Position numbers and translations under genes: made by a program
Assembly: GCA_054601695.1 (NCBI GenBank)
Contig: BAAHQB010000051.1
Span: 372,001-436,000, forward strand
Reading direction: 5' to 3'
Length of the DNA stretch: 64,000 nucleotides
Source of the DNA: Amorphochlora amoebiformis
Taxonomy: Eukaryota; Cercozoa; Chlorarachniophyceae
Notes under the pieces: model-generated
What the model was told of the DNA's origin: nothing
The model's database searches: none
Seen by the model: only the letters and a program-made list of their open reading frames with translations
Part shown: in pieces, positions 1 to 61,129 of the stretch
Layout: each line of letters starts with the position of its first letter
Numbering within the stretch: the stretch's first letter is position 1

Positions 1-35
1 TATATATACGTATTTATGTGTTAAATATTTATATT

Positions 36-69
<34 letters not shown>

Positions 70-161
70 CATATGTATATATAAAATGTGTGTGTATATA
101 TATTTATACATACATACATACATATATATATATATACATATATATATTATATGTAGATATG

Positions 162-237
<76 letters not shown>

Positions 238-261
238 TATTATATATAAATTATATATATA

Positions 262-340
<79 letters not shown>

Positions 341-557
341 TATACATACGTACTAAAATAATCACTTGCACATTACATACAGTAGAAACACAGAATATGT
401 ATATATATATATATATATATATATGTACATATTTTATATATATATATTTTTTTTTATATATATATATATGTATATATATGTTATGTGTGTTATATGTATA
501 TGTATATGTATATGTGTATTATATATGTATGTATATATCTATGTATGTATGTGTATT

Positions 558-606
<49 letters not shown>

Positions 607-636
607 TACTCTGTATCATCTAAATACAATCAACAC
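1..636. repeat. (TA)n-rich DNA at left edge, probably intron
   Basis: Positions 1-350 and 395-610 are TA/TG/TAT repeat. Position 636 downward on the minus strand starts with GTGTTG, a possible donor after the SMYD exon, so this is probably the next intron of that gene. No other coding signal seen. Confidence 0.6.
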
Positions 637-4876
<4,240 letters not shown>

Positions 4877-5092
4877 CGTTGACAGGAAGTCAACACGGCG
4901 ACGAATTAAGTTTTGATGCACACGTGTCGACCTTCACTGATCATCACACAGGGTGACATCCCTCCGATTTTTTAGGTTCCGGGTAACTTTTCGGCTTTAT
5001 GAAGGCCGACCGCGCGATGGGGCGATGAGTAGCCTTCCCCACGCGCCCCCTCATGAATATCACTGATTATCTTATACCTCAGGTGTAGCAGT
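4877..5092. promoter_or_regulatory. Divergent promoter of the SMYD-like and DGK genes
   Basis: A 216 bp head-to-head spacer with no TA repeat and near-normal base composition. It holds a palindromic ACACGTGT (CACGTG, G-box/E-box core) near 4919-4926. The same ACACGTG word recurs three times in the divergent promoter at 58641-58850. That it is a bidirectional promoter is inferred from gene orientation; no TATA box or initiator was assigned. Confidence 0.5.
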
Positions 5093-22722
<17,630 letters not shown>

Positions 22723-22906
22723 CGATTTGTAAAATTCCTTTCCACTTTCCCGAGTTGACAGAATACGAATGAGTAGTTAAGTTATATGACGCAGTGTCAA
22801 TTTAAGTCGTCATAACGCACTTTCGAAATCAAGTGTACGTATGTATGTGAATCAAATATTTCGAAGATGAATATATATATATATATATATATGTATGTAT
22901 ATATAA

Positions 22907-22940
<34 letters not shown>

Positions 22941-22989
22941 CATATATCTAGTATATATATGAAGATATATATATATATATATATTTGTT

Positions 22990-23030
<41 letters not shown>

Positions 23031-23880
23031 CTATATCCCCGATTAATAGTTTGTCCATTAATCCCCATTGAACCTCTAATACCAAATTCTGGGAGAACAC
23101 ATAAATATCCCATAACTTATATATACATATATATATATATAAATATATACTATATATATGTATATATACTAGATATAATATAATAAAATTATATATCATA
23201 CCAATTAAGTCTAGTAAGTTAAAAACTCATATATTCTAGATATTATACATATCTAGTATATACTTATGTATATATGCAGTGATATTAAATTGTACTGGAT
23301 GTATAGTCTATAGTTGAAAGATCACGATCGCATATATACACACACATATATATAATAATCTAGATAACGTAACCGTTGAATATTTTTAACGTAAATGTGA
23401 ATCCAAATGAAAGGAAATTCTATAAACTTAACGTCTAACATGCATACATGTCAATGCCTGCAATATGTACTTACTACAACTGTTGTTTGTTACATCATTT
23501 AAAAAAAAATAGTTTTAAGCGAGTGCCGAAACTTAGGCTGAATGCAGAACTTCTGTAATAATAGGGGTGTATTTCGCATCGGTTGAGTTGCTTCACGTGT
23601 GCTGAGAATCAGATACACTCGGAAGCTCGCTGCCATTGACAACGTTGGAAAGGGAAAGGAAATTGTACTGTACAAAACTTTGAGGGTATCTGTATCTAGT
23701 TAAGGGGAGAGCAGATGATAATCAGCCCCAAAATTATCTTTAGTTTACTTAATCCCGAGAGTAAGTTAGAAATTTGTATTAAAGAAGATGGGATGGGGTT
23801 CCACAAAACCTGTGGCTACCAGAGTGATTCTGTACTGCACAGAAAATCTGCTATTGTACTCCAAGTCACTGAAGCTTTTT
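22723..23880. other. Convergent intergenic region
   Basis: Lies between the putative DGK stop (22720-22722) and the end of the NTF2-like gene. It holds TA tracts at 22868-23032 and 23120-23190 and otherwise AT-rich unique DNA; no frame with splice support was found. Probably the 3' UTRs of two converging genes. Confidence 0.5.
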
Positions 23881-24248
23881 TCAAACTCGGCCACGTCCAG
23901 TCTTGCGAGATGAAGAGTAGACGGAGGTGCTCCTGCCGCGACGCGAGTCAGAAAACACAGCCGCCCGGCTGGAAGAACGCAGGTCCAGGCTGGTGCGACG
24001 GCGAGGGGCAGGCACGCGGCGGCGAATGCGACGACGACGCTGTAGTACTTGAGGCTTAGGAATGTGAATATGGTCGAAGAACGGTTCTAACTGGGGGCGG
24101 ACGAGGAAGTTCATAAATGGCGCCGTGACCATACCAATAACTCGCCAAGGAGCCTATAATAAAAGAAAATCATACGTCAGCTGAGAAATTGTTGGAAACA
24201 TAAATAAAACACACTTAATATTCATATGCATATTTATACATATAGTAC

Positions 24249-24295
<47 letters not shown>

Positions 24296-25458
24296 CATAC
24301 ATATAAATTTAGTTAAATTACCTCTGCGATATCTACGACGTGCTTGATCTTGCCAGTCGCTCCGCATATCTTGGCCTAAGGGCACAATAGTTACGACAGC
24401 GCTCTACGCTCTATTAGAAATTAGGATGATACCTGAGTGAGACCACGACCTAGTGGAAGATGATTGCCGTCGAACTCCACATGCCACTCAATACCGACTG
24501 TAATTTCGAATATCACTGACTCAGTTACCACGTTGCAAACTTCAAGAATAAGTACGAGCGATACGAACCTGTGTTGTGGCCCTCAGCAATGCTGTCGATT
24601 ACCATCGTCATATCTAACATACACAGACCGTCAATCAGCTGAAGTCGCGGCATCCCTGAACAGTTATACCTGGAATCTTGAAAGGAATTCTCCGGCTGAT
24701 ATGGTCGAGGACGAACACGGGATGAAGGCTGAAGATATACAAGGCATATCTTAATTAGGTGAACAGTCAGACAAAGTACAGGGGTTTTAGGGTGATGGCG
24801 GGTACTCCAGAACGCACCGCAAAGCATTCTCGAAAGCCTTCTTGCCGCGCATGATCGTAGCTGTAACAGAATGAGGGTCAGATTCATATACTTATTCCAA
24901 ATATGTTGAGACTGGGAGACTAATTGAAGGTACCATACCCGGTCCAAACATCATATCCTCATAAAGGCAATCTTCGGTTAGAAACGACGAAGCCGCTGTA
25001 GCATTTCTACGATTGAAAGCGTTGTACATTCCTCGAACAGCATTTCCAACGGTCATGTTCTATTATATACATTTGGGATGAGAAACGAACATGTAAAAAC
25101 AGACTTCGGATAATTAAAAGTTGGCGGGATCCTTCGGAAGCGACCGTTAACACTCAAAATATCACCCTGGAAGCCAACTCACCGTAGTCAGCTCGTTGTA
25201 TGAGGCCGGAGCACCAGTCAGGTCCAGTGCAGGATGACGAAAGGCAGAAATAACCTCTGGAGCTTCTGAGTTTCCAGAGACCACGTTGACCCATACTTTT
25301 CGGAGCCGACGGGCTTCAAGCTCCAGATTCGGACGGCGTCTTGAACTTACAGCACTCAGGGCATTGAACGTGCGCGACCGAAGAGTCTGGGCCGCCGGGC
25401 GGGGATTTGCGTAGGAGCAGAGAGCCAGGAACGCAACCACAGTGGTTGGTATAGACAT
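23881..25458 (-). CDS. NTF2/SnoaL-like domain protein, putatively plastid-targeted
   Basis: Exons 25458-25183, 25059-24939, 24860-24818, 24669-24569, 24497-24433, 24375-24322, 24153-23881 give 310 aa with every intron GT-AG and in phase. Residues about 1-20 (MSIPTTVVAFLALCSYANP) are hydrophobic and followed by an R/S/A-rich stretch, as in signal plus transit peptides. The body (about 93-225) matches the NTF2-like fold of plant chloroplast SnoaL-like proteins: MYNAFNRRNATAASSFLTED, MMFGP...RGKKAFENAL and VGIEWHVEFDGNHLPLGRGL. The C-terminus has VIGMVTAPFMNFL followed by an R/S-rich basic tail. The family binds small ligands or has lost catalysis; no specific function can be assigned. The first Met at 25542 is possible, but the 25458 Met gives the better presequence. 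Confidence 0.82.
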
Positions 25459-26066
25459 CGTCTGGCGGTCCAGTGATTTTGGGTCGATCTCGTAGCCTGG
25501 AGTCGGGTACCACACTGCCGAACAACTAATAGATGGCACCACGGTTACTCTCCTGACAATTTGTTGATGTCAGATGTTATCAGGTATTTTCGCCCAAACT
25601 AAACACCTTTGACTAAAAATAAAACCCAAAATAAAATGGCGCTGCTCTAGTCAAGAAACGCTCGCGCACGGTCAATGGCGCTACCCTACCCAACAGTCCC
25701 ACCATCGCCCCACGGGGGCGCGAGGCGCCCTATTCTTCCTTTCCGTTTCACCACCGCGCGTGCCTAAGGTTTCCAACGAGATACACCCTCAAGCGTATGC
25801 CCATGGTCCCACGGGGACCTTGACAGTGAATGTGAAGGGGGTGCATTTGCATGACTCAGATGAGTACGAAGGTATCACACACTCCCAGACTCTCTTGACA
25901 GTCAAAGTCTGGCATTGGGCGTATGGGTGTCTTGACATTCAAGACGTGGGGTGTCTTGAATCTGTGGGGGGTGTCTTGACAGTGAATATGTGGGTGTATT
26001 TGCCAGTTTCCAAAGGTTTGAGTTACGGACTCTCCTGACAGCCAAACTCTGGCATTCAACGTATGG

Positions 26067-26070
<4 letters not shown>
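25459..26070. other. NTF2-gene upstream region and first copy of a dispersed repeat
   Basis: About 25560-25790 is unique and more GC-rich (probable promoter). About 25795-26070 is a dispersed repeat shared with 38985-39195: it has CTTGACAGT words, GGCATTGGGCGTATGGGTGT, GTGAATATGTGGG and TATTTGCCAGTTT in the same order in both places. No coding potential accepted. Confidence 0.65.
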
Positions 26071-27850
<1,780 letters not shown>

Positions 27851-27948
27851 TATTTATGACTATATATATCATACGAAACATGTATTATTTGTGTATGTAT
27901 TATACATATATCCTATATGCTTTTATGTATAATTATATCCACACATGC

Positions 27949-28000
<52 letters not shown>

Positions 28001-28144
28001 TGTACATATACAATATATGCATATATATCCAGGCTTCTGAGAGAGAAGAACCCGAATTCGATCTAGCGATCTGTTCGACTGGTAGTTCCAGTGAACACAC
28101 ACGTCTTGCACCTCTACACGACCTCCCAGAGTACTACAAGCTAG

Positions 28145-28560
28145 TATCTAGATAGAGTATTACTAGTACTAGTCTCGCTCAATATCAAGTGAAGTTATCA
28201 GAATGACTAATCTAACCGCACCCGACTTGACTAGAGTCACTCAAGATTAATTTTGTAGTACTTACGACTCTAGTTGCTAGTACTAGTAGTACTGCGGTCT
28301 TAGCGGCCAGCTAGTACTAGTAGTAATAGTACTAGTAGTAGTACCTAGAGTAGATAATTGCATGTACTTTACACTAGTTCTAGTACTACAAGTAACTATA
28401 CTATAGTACTGACTAGACTGACACTAGCGACAGGATATACTAGACATATCTTATCCGATGATCAGTGGCTATGGGTTATACTAGTATAATATATGCCCCC
28501 TATTACTAGTATTATTACTAGTCAACGCTAGTCACTGGCCAATGTTCTCGATGTGACATA
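28145..28560. repeat. ACTAG/TACTAG-rich low-complexity region
   Basis: Dense CTAG-containing words (ACTAGT, AGTACTAG, TAGTAGTAC) over about 400 bp, with no long reading frame. The words are near-palindromic. Less dense patches of the same kind occur at about 42890-43000. Confidence 0.7.
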
Positions 28561-28833
28561 TTATATTGTAGATATTCTAGATATTGTACACATTGCTATT
28601 TGAGTATATACTCTAGATACTAGATATATCTAGTATATACATACATACATATATATATATATCCTAGATATCTTTATATATATATATATTTATTTATATA
28701 TATTTATATAAAATGGGATAAACTTTTTGGGCGCGATAATACAGCCTGCGCCAGCGTCTAGAGCGTATAAGTTGCTACATGTACGATATACATGTACATG
28801 TATACAACTGGTCTATGTACATGTACGTGACAG

Positions 28834-38836
<10,003 letters not shown>

Positions 38837-39440
38837 GCCATGCGCTTCGGATATGCGGTGAGTGGGGAGAGTCCTGGGGATGTCCCGCATGTGCCATCAA
38901 ACGGTCATATCCTGATATTAGAAAATAAGATAAATCATATATCATATCTTAATATAAAGCATATCTCCACTAGATACACGACGATCCTGACAGTCATGGG
39001 GACAGCCTGGGGTGTCTTGACAGTGAATATGTGGGGTATTTGCCAGTTTACAAAGGTCTAACTTACTCACGGACTTTTTTGACAGTCAAAGGCTGGCATT
39101 GGGCGTATGGGTGTCTTGACAGTCAAGACGTGGGGTGTCTTGACAGTCAAGACGTGGGATGTCTTGACAGTCAATTTTTGGTGTCTTACCAGGGATGTGG
39201 ATATTTCCCAAAATCAGCCACCGTTGGAAATCCCATCGGTTCCTGGGTGCTCAACTCAGAGCTGGGGTTGCGGCGTTCTCGAAAAACCAACTCTCTCACC
39301 TCTCGAGAAGCTAGCTAGGCGCCAGCTTGGTTAATACAATTTTTGATTTATAAAATGAGTTTGGTTAAACCAGAGCTTCTGCAATCATTTTCATATACAC
39401 CTAGTACACGTACACACATGTATTAAATACATAATTATAT

Positions 39441-39483
<43 letters not shown>

Positions 39484-39522
39484 TACATATATAATATAAT
39501 ATTATATGTATATATATATGTG

Positions 39523-39574
<52 letters not shown>

Positions 39575-39584
39575 ATATCATGAT

Positions 39585-39637
<53 letters not shown>

Positions 39638-39795
39638 TTGTACTATGATATATATGTCAGTATAATACCATACACACATTAACATATCAAGAGGTCAGAA
39701 GTGTTGTGAAATGGAAATTCTATAAAATATCTATATCAAACGAGAAAGCATAGCCCTAGCATATCAGATGATCTACTCATTGCACGGCGAGCTCC
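38837..39795. other. Spacer with second copy of the dispersed repeat and (TA)n
   Basis: About 38837-38985 is the probable 5' region of the DUF1995 gene. 38985-39195 is the second copy of the repeat seen at 25795-26070, here with GGGGTGTCTTGACAGTCAAG repeated in tandem (TCTTGACAGTCAAGA is a near-perfect palindrome). 39425-39650 is (TA)n. No gene accepted. Confidence 0.65.
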
Positions 39796-40487
39796 TCAGA
39801 AGACCATGTCCGCTGTTATCAGGTCTACCCCCATGGTATTCAACTCCTTTTTCCATCTGAAGGTCACGATAGAGTGAAGAATATTAGGGTATATTCTATT
39901 CGACACGTACTAACCACCCCAACCTTTACGGTCTTTTATTTTTTATATGGGATCTCAACTCGTGAGGGGAGTGTAGCTTACGATATCATTTCCGATTCTA
40001 GCAGATCCTTTAGTTTTGCCCGTCTGGCCATCCTAACCTCTAACTCTCCACCGATAATCTCTTCCTTCATCCTACGGCAGTGGTCAATCGATATTCAGAA
40101 TTGAAAAGCATCTGTGGAAAACAAACGAAAACAAGCCCAAAACATGCTTGCGGCATATTGCAACAAACACCTCTCCTCCTGGCGCTTCTTCTTGTACCTC
40201 GGTGCAGACTTTTGTAGCTTCTCATGCCAATAAGTGATATTAGCAAATTGCTGAGATCTGTACCAATTCAGGTCTCAAGCCTTCACAAAATCAACATCAA
40301 GAAAGAGAAATGCAAAACTTTTTCAGAGCCTCCTTGCGGTCGACGGCCTTCTGAGTCTCCTCTATCCTCCTTCGCCAATCGACCTGCAACAACATTCGAT
40401 CACCCATTAGGTTGATTTATTTACCATCACCCGCATGATCTGCACCCCCGGGGCCCTGGGGGCCGTTCGACCGACCGGGATGGACAT
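39796..40487 (-). CDS. CFAP141-like small axonemal protein (putative microtubule inner protein)
   Basis: Exons 40487-40425 (or to 40431), 40383-40319, 40257-40171, 40071-39982, 39856-39796 give 121 aa, all phases closing. The protein is basic and mostly helical: DWRRRIEETQKAVDRKEAL, YWHEKLQKSAPRYKKKRQEE, RMARRAKLKDLLESEM, and the C-terminus WKKELNTMGVDLITADMVF. The length (about 100-120 aa), helical body and final EL-x-MG...-x-F motif resemble CFAP141 (C1orf189/FAP141), which lies inside the doublet microtubules of cilia. The match is from memory of the family pattern and is moderate. Introns are short (41-126 nt), with none of the (TA)n expansion seen in its neighbours. The first donor is ambiguous (GTGATG or GTAAAT, both phase 0). 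Confidence 0.55.
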
Positions 40488-41388
40488 CTTTCAGGATTGC
40501 GAGTCACCCGTTACCGCGACGTGTCAGGCTGTCAGCGGCAACGGCCGAGGTTAACAGAAATATATTGATATTTGATATGGAGCATATCTATGTTGAATAT
40601 ATTTTTATATTAGATTATCACTAGAGGTCTAGTTTTTAACTATTAGCGGTTTTCATTGTCATATATCATAATGTCTATATATCATATATCGATTTTGAAT
40701 ATACCGCCCGCACAATAATCGTCGGATGGCGGCCAATGTGCCTCAATACTAACCTTCCCTCGTATGAAGCCTATACAGTTTTCCCCAGATTAACAATTAT
40801 TTTAATTGATTTTAAATAGTTGTGTGGCCCTTTCCATCAAAGATTTGACGTGATTTTATTTTTCTTAAGCTCGAACAGGCTTTGAAAGAGAGCTTGGAGC
40901 CCAAAAGGGGGGTTCGACTACACTGTCGAATCAGAGGCTTTGTGTGCCTATTGGGTATCGGTTAGGGGCTTAATGTCACTCTATGAAGAACATCCGCAGT
41001 TTGTTTGACGAGCGGGTGTCATTGGAAAAATGACGTAAATTGGATGTCTGCTGCGAACGCAAATGCCTCGTTTCCGCACGGTCATAGAGCGACAATCAGG
41101 TTTGCATCGAAAGTCAATGTAATTTTCAATATGAAGCTGAATATGGACATCGAAAGGTAGGAATCCAACCAGCATAATGCTGCGATAACAATTTTGATAG
41201 TTCGGATGGTGACCTGATGTCTCGGAAAACCTCGATAGATCATTCAGCAATACTCCCTATTTACTGTTAAAAATTCCCAATCTTCTTCTATCTGTCGGTT
41301 CTCGTGAGAATGAATGAATCTCGGATGAGCACGGACCTAAAATCGTTACATATGTATATAATTGTATATATATATATATATGTATGTG

Positions 41389-41426
<38 letters not shown>

Positions 41427-41518
41427 CATGTATATATGTGTGTGCATGTGCATACATATATATATATGTGTGTGTATGTGTGTGTATATTCATATATGCA
41501 CGTATACACATACACATT

Positions 41519-41568
<50 letters not shown>

Positions 41569-42131
41569 AATCAAGACCAGCTCTAACTAATAACGAATCA
41601 CCGATAAATGATGCAATATCACGGTAGCTTATCATCCGAATTGTAATGCGAGAATGGGGCCGATTCTGTGTGATGCACCCGTCGTCTCCGACCACACGTG
41701 TACGTGAGTGGATAGTGATCACCGAGAGAAGTCATAGGTTTTACATGCAACCTTGATGATGTTGCACTATGATACATAGGCTAGTATATTATCTTCGCTA
41801 TTATCATGCTTTTAATACGCAATTTTATGTTTTAATACGCAATGTTTTGTTTTTAATACGTAGTACTTATCATGATCGTGAAATATAGGTGGTAATAGTG
41901 ATATTATTACTGCTAGTAATAACTTAAATACTAGTAGTAATGATGACATAGATAATAGTGATAATTGAAACAATAATAGTAATAATCTAGATAATCATAA
42001 TAACTATGAATTCTGCTAATATTCTAGCATTTATATATTTGTATGCTTGGCATATATTTTATATGGATATATGTAATACGATATACATTCATACATATAT
42101 ACATACATATACACACGCATTCATATATGTG

Positions 42132-42167
<36 letters not shown>

Positions 42168-42171
42168 TACA

Positions 42172-42218
<47 letters not shown>

Positions 42219-42466
42219 TATTTGTATTTATATATACATATATAATTACATATATATGTATATATGTATATATTTATATATATATATATATATATATATA
42301 AATTTATATACATATGTATAATATGTGTTTATACATGCATATATACGTACATACACACACACGCATTATATACATACATAAATTTATATTATATATACAT
42401 ATATATATATACATATGTTCCCTAAATACAAATATATGTACATATATATTTGTATATATATATTTG

Positions 42467-42523
<57 letters not shown>

Positions 42524-43064
42524 AATATAAATGTATACGTATATAAATACATATATATAAATACATATATATAAATATAATATATATGTATATATATATA
42601 TATATATTCATTCACCATCCAGATCCGATCACCATCATGAGATCTAAAAGTATCCTATATACATACACTTATACGATATACTACATACATGTACTTACTA
42701 CCACACACAATTACAATTTATTATATTGCCAGCGGCCATATACTAGATATAGTAATAAGTATACATATACATGTACAAACACACTCACATATACATATGG
42801 GTTATGATAGGGTTATATGTAAGACATCGATCGGGATATACTGGTTTGCGGCTATATCATACTGCATTACTCAGTATTGTATATGAGTCTAGTACGTGAG
42901 AAGTACATGTATAACATTCGACATGTCATCATAGTATTTATAGAAGATAATAGTATCATAAATTACAATATACACTAGTGACTAGTACAATCATTTACAG
43001 ATGTATATTTAGTGAACTTAGTATGCGTCAGTATAGAGAATGCAGTGATATCATATGATATCTA

Positions 43065-43106
<42 letters not shown>

Positions 43107-43115
43107 TTGCGTGTT

Positions 43116-43157
<42 letters not shown>

Positions 43158-43730
43158 CATATAAATATATATTTATATATGCTATATTATATATATATAT
43201 ATATATATTATGTATATACATATGTTAGTGTGTGTTTAAAAATTTAATCATTAAGTTAGTGACTAGATATCTATATCATGATAATAGATGGATAGTAGAT
43301 CTCTAGTGTCTGTCATAGCGGCTCAGAGTATATAATTATATATCTCGGCTATACGTGATAGTCAATTGTATATGTTTCAATTAAATAATTAGAATTAATA
43401 ACAACATTTATCTAGTTATAAATAGTCGTTAGTAGGTATAATTACTAGAATTATAAATTTTTTAATAATGTTCATAAATATATAAAAGCGATGAGGGTTA
43501 TTACTACATATATATATATAAGTTAATGACATAATGCATAGATAAAATTGTGACGGCTAGAAATGATCCGATCGGATGATTATTGGGCTCTGAATATCTT
43601 TAAATTTGCAACGTATGCACATCACTACAATCTAGTTACGATTCGAGATGATAATTTCTGGATCGCAATCTTGCGTAACTCTTATGTAACTAACATAGCT
43701 TAATCCGCGTCCTCCAGAAATTGTGCATAA
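40488..43730. other. Intergenic region without recognised gene
   Basis: 40490-41340 is unique DNA of ordinary composition that may hold the 5' UTR/promoter of the CFAP141-like gene. (TA)n with CA/TG occurs at 41350-41570, 42060-42610 and 43060-43230. 41880-42010 is TAATAGTAATA-type, and 42640-43720 is unique AT-rich DNA with CTAGTA words. No spliced frame could be supported. Confidence 0.5.
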
Positions 43731-48570
<4,840 letters not shown>

Positions 48571-48713
48571 AGCAGCACGCTTTTAGCCCGCCACGGGTCG
48601 CTTGTACCGAAAAGATCCTTAAAGTCTGGGATCCGATTTGCCTAAAAGAAAAACTCGGTGGCGGTTGACCACCCACTGTGGGTGTGAGGGTCCGCTCCTC
48701 GTCCTTACACAAC
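48571..48713. promoter_or_regulatory. Divergent promoter of fibrillin and RelA/SpoT-like genes
   Basis: Only 143 bp separate the two start codons. No TA repeat; contains GGTGGCGGTTGACCACCCAC-type GC-rich words. Both genes appear to encode presequence-bearing proteins, so shared regulation is plausible but not shown. Confidence 0.45.
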
Positions 48714-58640
<9,927 letters not shown>

Positions 58641-58850
58641 GAGGACAACGTTTAACCGCCACAGCCCAGGAGTTTTTATCGTTACGTCACAAAACTGTCA
58701 CGTCCAATCCCGATTTGACAGGTGTCTGTCCGAGTGACACAACGGTCATAACTATCAACACGTGTCTGATATGCTTGACACGTGTTGTATTGGGACACGT
58801 GCCACTATCAATTCTTCGGCCAACCGTCAAGCCACGCCTCCTCGGACGCC
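58641..58850. promoter_or_regulatory. Divergent promoter with three CACGTG boxes
   Basis: A 210 bp head-to-head spacer. ACACGTG occurs at about 58758, 58779 and 58794, spaced about 15-21 bp, within AACACGTGTCTG, GACACGTGTTG and GACACGTGCC; a TGACAGGTGTC and a GTGACAC element lie just upstream. CACGTG is the core of G-boxes (bZIP/bHLH). That it drives both genes is inferred. Confidence 0.6.
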
Positions 58851-59351
58851 ATGTCGAAGCGAAAGCATTGTCACGGAAGCACCCACGAAATTGATACTAT
58901 GGGAAAGAGATTTACCAAGATCGAGTCTCGCGACGAAAAAAATCGGATTTCCAACCGCGAGTTTCAGTTCCCCTGCCTCACGCTTCTTCAAACGGCCAGT
59001 GGTCGGAAGCTGACTGTCAAGCCTTCCAGCCTGGTTGAAGGCCAAAGATTTCTACAATCAGTTGAGGGAGGATTCAGAGACTTCAATATCAACTCTTGTA
59101 TGGATTCTACTACAACTCATGAGCCACTCAGTCAGGCAAAACAGCCCTTACCGTCAGGATTTCGTCCACTTCGCAGGATCGACTCTAATGTCCCACGTTC
59201 TACCAAACAAAATGTAAAGCCCGAAAAGATCGAAGAGGAAAAGCTCTGGCCGCCCCCTTGCCCCGAACAGCGCAAGGAGTCAGGAACTGCTGTTTTTGAC
59301 TCCAAAAGCAATAGTGTGGGTTTCGGCTTTGATTGCATATCCAGCGATTGA
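58851..59351 (+). CDS. Hypothetical protein, 166 aa, single exon
   Basis: Starts MSKRKHCHGSTHEIDTMGKR and ends VGFGFDCISSD. An upstream in-frame ATG at 58782 exists, but it would lie within the CACGTG cluster, so 58851 is preferred. Rich in S, K, P and Q; low hydrophobicity; no membrane segment, zinc finger or recognised motif; probably largely disordered. No intron is needed, which is unusual in this window. Head-to-head with the Lys-rich protein gene. Ordinary codon use and an ordinary promoter spacer support a real gene, but no family was recognised. Confidence 0.55.
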   Translation: MSKRKHCHGSTHEIDTMGKRFTKIESRDEKNRISNREFQFPCLTLLQTASGRKLTVKPSSLVEGQRFLQSVEGGFRDFNINSCMDSTTTHEPLSQAKQPLPSGFRPLRRIDSNVPRSTKQNVKPEKIEEEKLWPPPCPEQRKESGTAVFDSKSNSVGFGFDCISSD

Positions 59352-59544
59352 GCGTGACTGTCCGTATGTCTGAGAATTATACTGTGGTTCCTCTAAACTT
59401 CGAATGTGCGCTCGTCGCAGTGCTTACCGAACACCATACATACACCACACCAAATCTTAATTCAGGCTTATAGGCAAATGTTTTTAAATTATTACTAATT
59501 TTGAATTGCACATTTATATATATATATATATATATATATAATTA

Positions 59545-59588
<44 letters not shown>

Positions 59589-59859
59589 CTAGAACATGAA
59601 GCTGTAACATGTACAATTACCGCCGACATCCTAGAACTATAGTAGAACCCTAATTAATCGTTGCCATTACCATGCACAATTAATGACTAGAATGAGTCCT
59701 CAGTATTACCAGTATTATTATTGTATTAGTATTATTATTATTACTATGATAATCACTACTGCATGTTTTTTTTTGTTATTATCATCAAATGGCGTCCCAA
59801 CTTAACCCTAAATATAATATAATATATGTATGTATGTATGTGTGTATACATGTATACTA

Positions 59860-59919
<60 letters not shown>

Positions 59920-59940
59920 AAATACACACATGTGTGTGTA

Positions 59941-60025
59941 AAGCTAAGGTGGCGCACCACCTTATAGAGCTAAGGTGGCGCACCACCCTAACCATGTATG
60001 CATGTGTATATATACACATATACAC

Positions 60026-60067
<42 letters not shown>

Positions 60068-60070
60068 GTG

Positions 60071-60164
<94 letters not shown>

Positions 60165-60199
60165 CATACAGACATGTATATGTATATTATATATATATA

Positions 60200-60249
<50 letters not shown>

Positions 60250-60334
60250 ATTATGTGTGTGTATAAGTATAAATACATATATATATATATATTTGTAATA
60301 CATTGTATATGTATAAAAACAACATATACAAATA

Positions 60335-60370
<36 letters not shown>

Positions 60371-60443
60371 TATTTACATGTATATGCTTATGTCATACTA
60401 TATATACACACATCATATAGTATACCTACTGCATACCAATACG

Positions 60444-60475
<32 letters not shown>

Positions 60476-60527
60476 CATATACATATAATCATATAGCTAA
60501 TGAACTAATAGTACATATACAGCTGTC

Positions 60528-60564
<37 letters not shown>

Positions 60565-60565
60565 T

Positions 60566-60604
<39 letters not shown>

Positions 60605-60732
60605 ATATAATATATATGTATATAGGCACCTTAAAGGTAATACATCATATTATCTCCATAGTTAAGATGACGCCCACAATGAGCTACCGCCCCACCTTAC
60701 CTGTATACATGAATACACAATATATTATATCT

Positions 60733-60763
<31 letters not shown>

Positions 60764-61062
60764 GAGTATATATGTATATATATAGCTACCCCATTAACAC
60801 TAATAATATACGCTAAGGTGGCGAACTACCTTTGCTATAACCCGATAGCTAAGCTGCCACCCCACCCTAACTCTCCTACCTTTATGTATGTATGTATATA
60901 TATATATGTACATATATTATATATATATATATATATTTCTATATATATATATAGGGTTAAGTTAGGGTTAAGGTGGGGCCTCCTTATCTGTAGGGATAAG
61001 ATGGGGTCTTACCTATAGGTTAATGCAAGGTTAAGGTGGGGCGCCAACGCCACCCTAGCTAC
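59941..61062. repeat. Scattered TAAGGTGG hairpin repeat family
   Basis: TAAGGTGGCGCACCACCTTA (8 bp stem, CGCA loop) at about 59943-59964, followed directly by a second copy (59972-59992). Looser relatives occur at 60640-60700, 60813-60870 and 60950-61060 (GTTAAGGTGGGGC..., GCCACCCTAGC). Confidence 0.7.
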
Positions 61063-61064
61063 TC

Positions 61065-61117
<53 letters not shown>

Positions 61118-61129
61118 TACATGTATATA

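Noticed and set aside
40981-41250. 89 aa open frame on minus (MLNDLSRFSETSG...)
   Set aside because: Ordinary composition but no motif, and no splice-phase link to the CFAP141-like gene downstream; may be its 5' UTR or chance.
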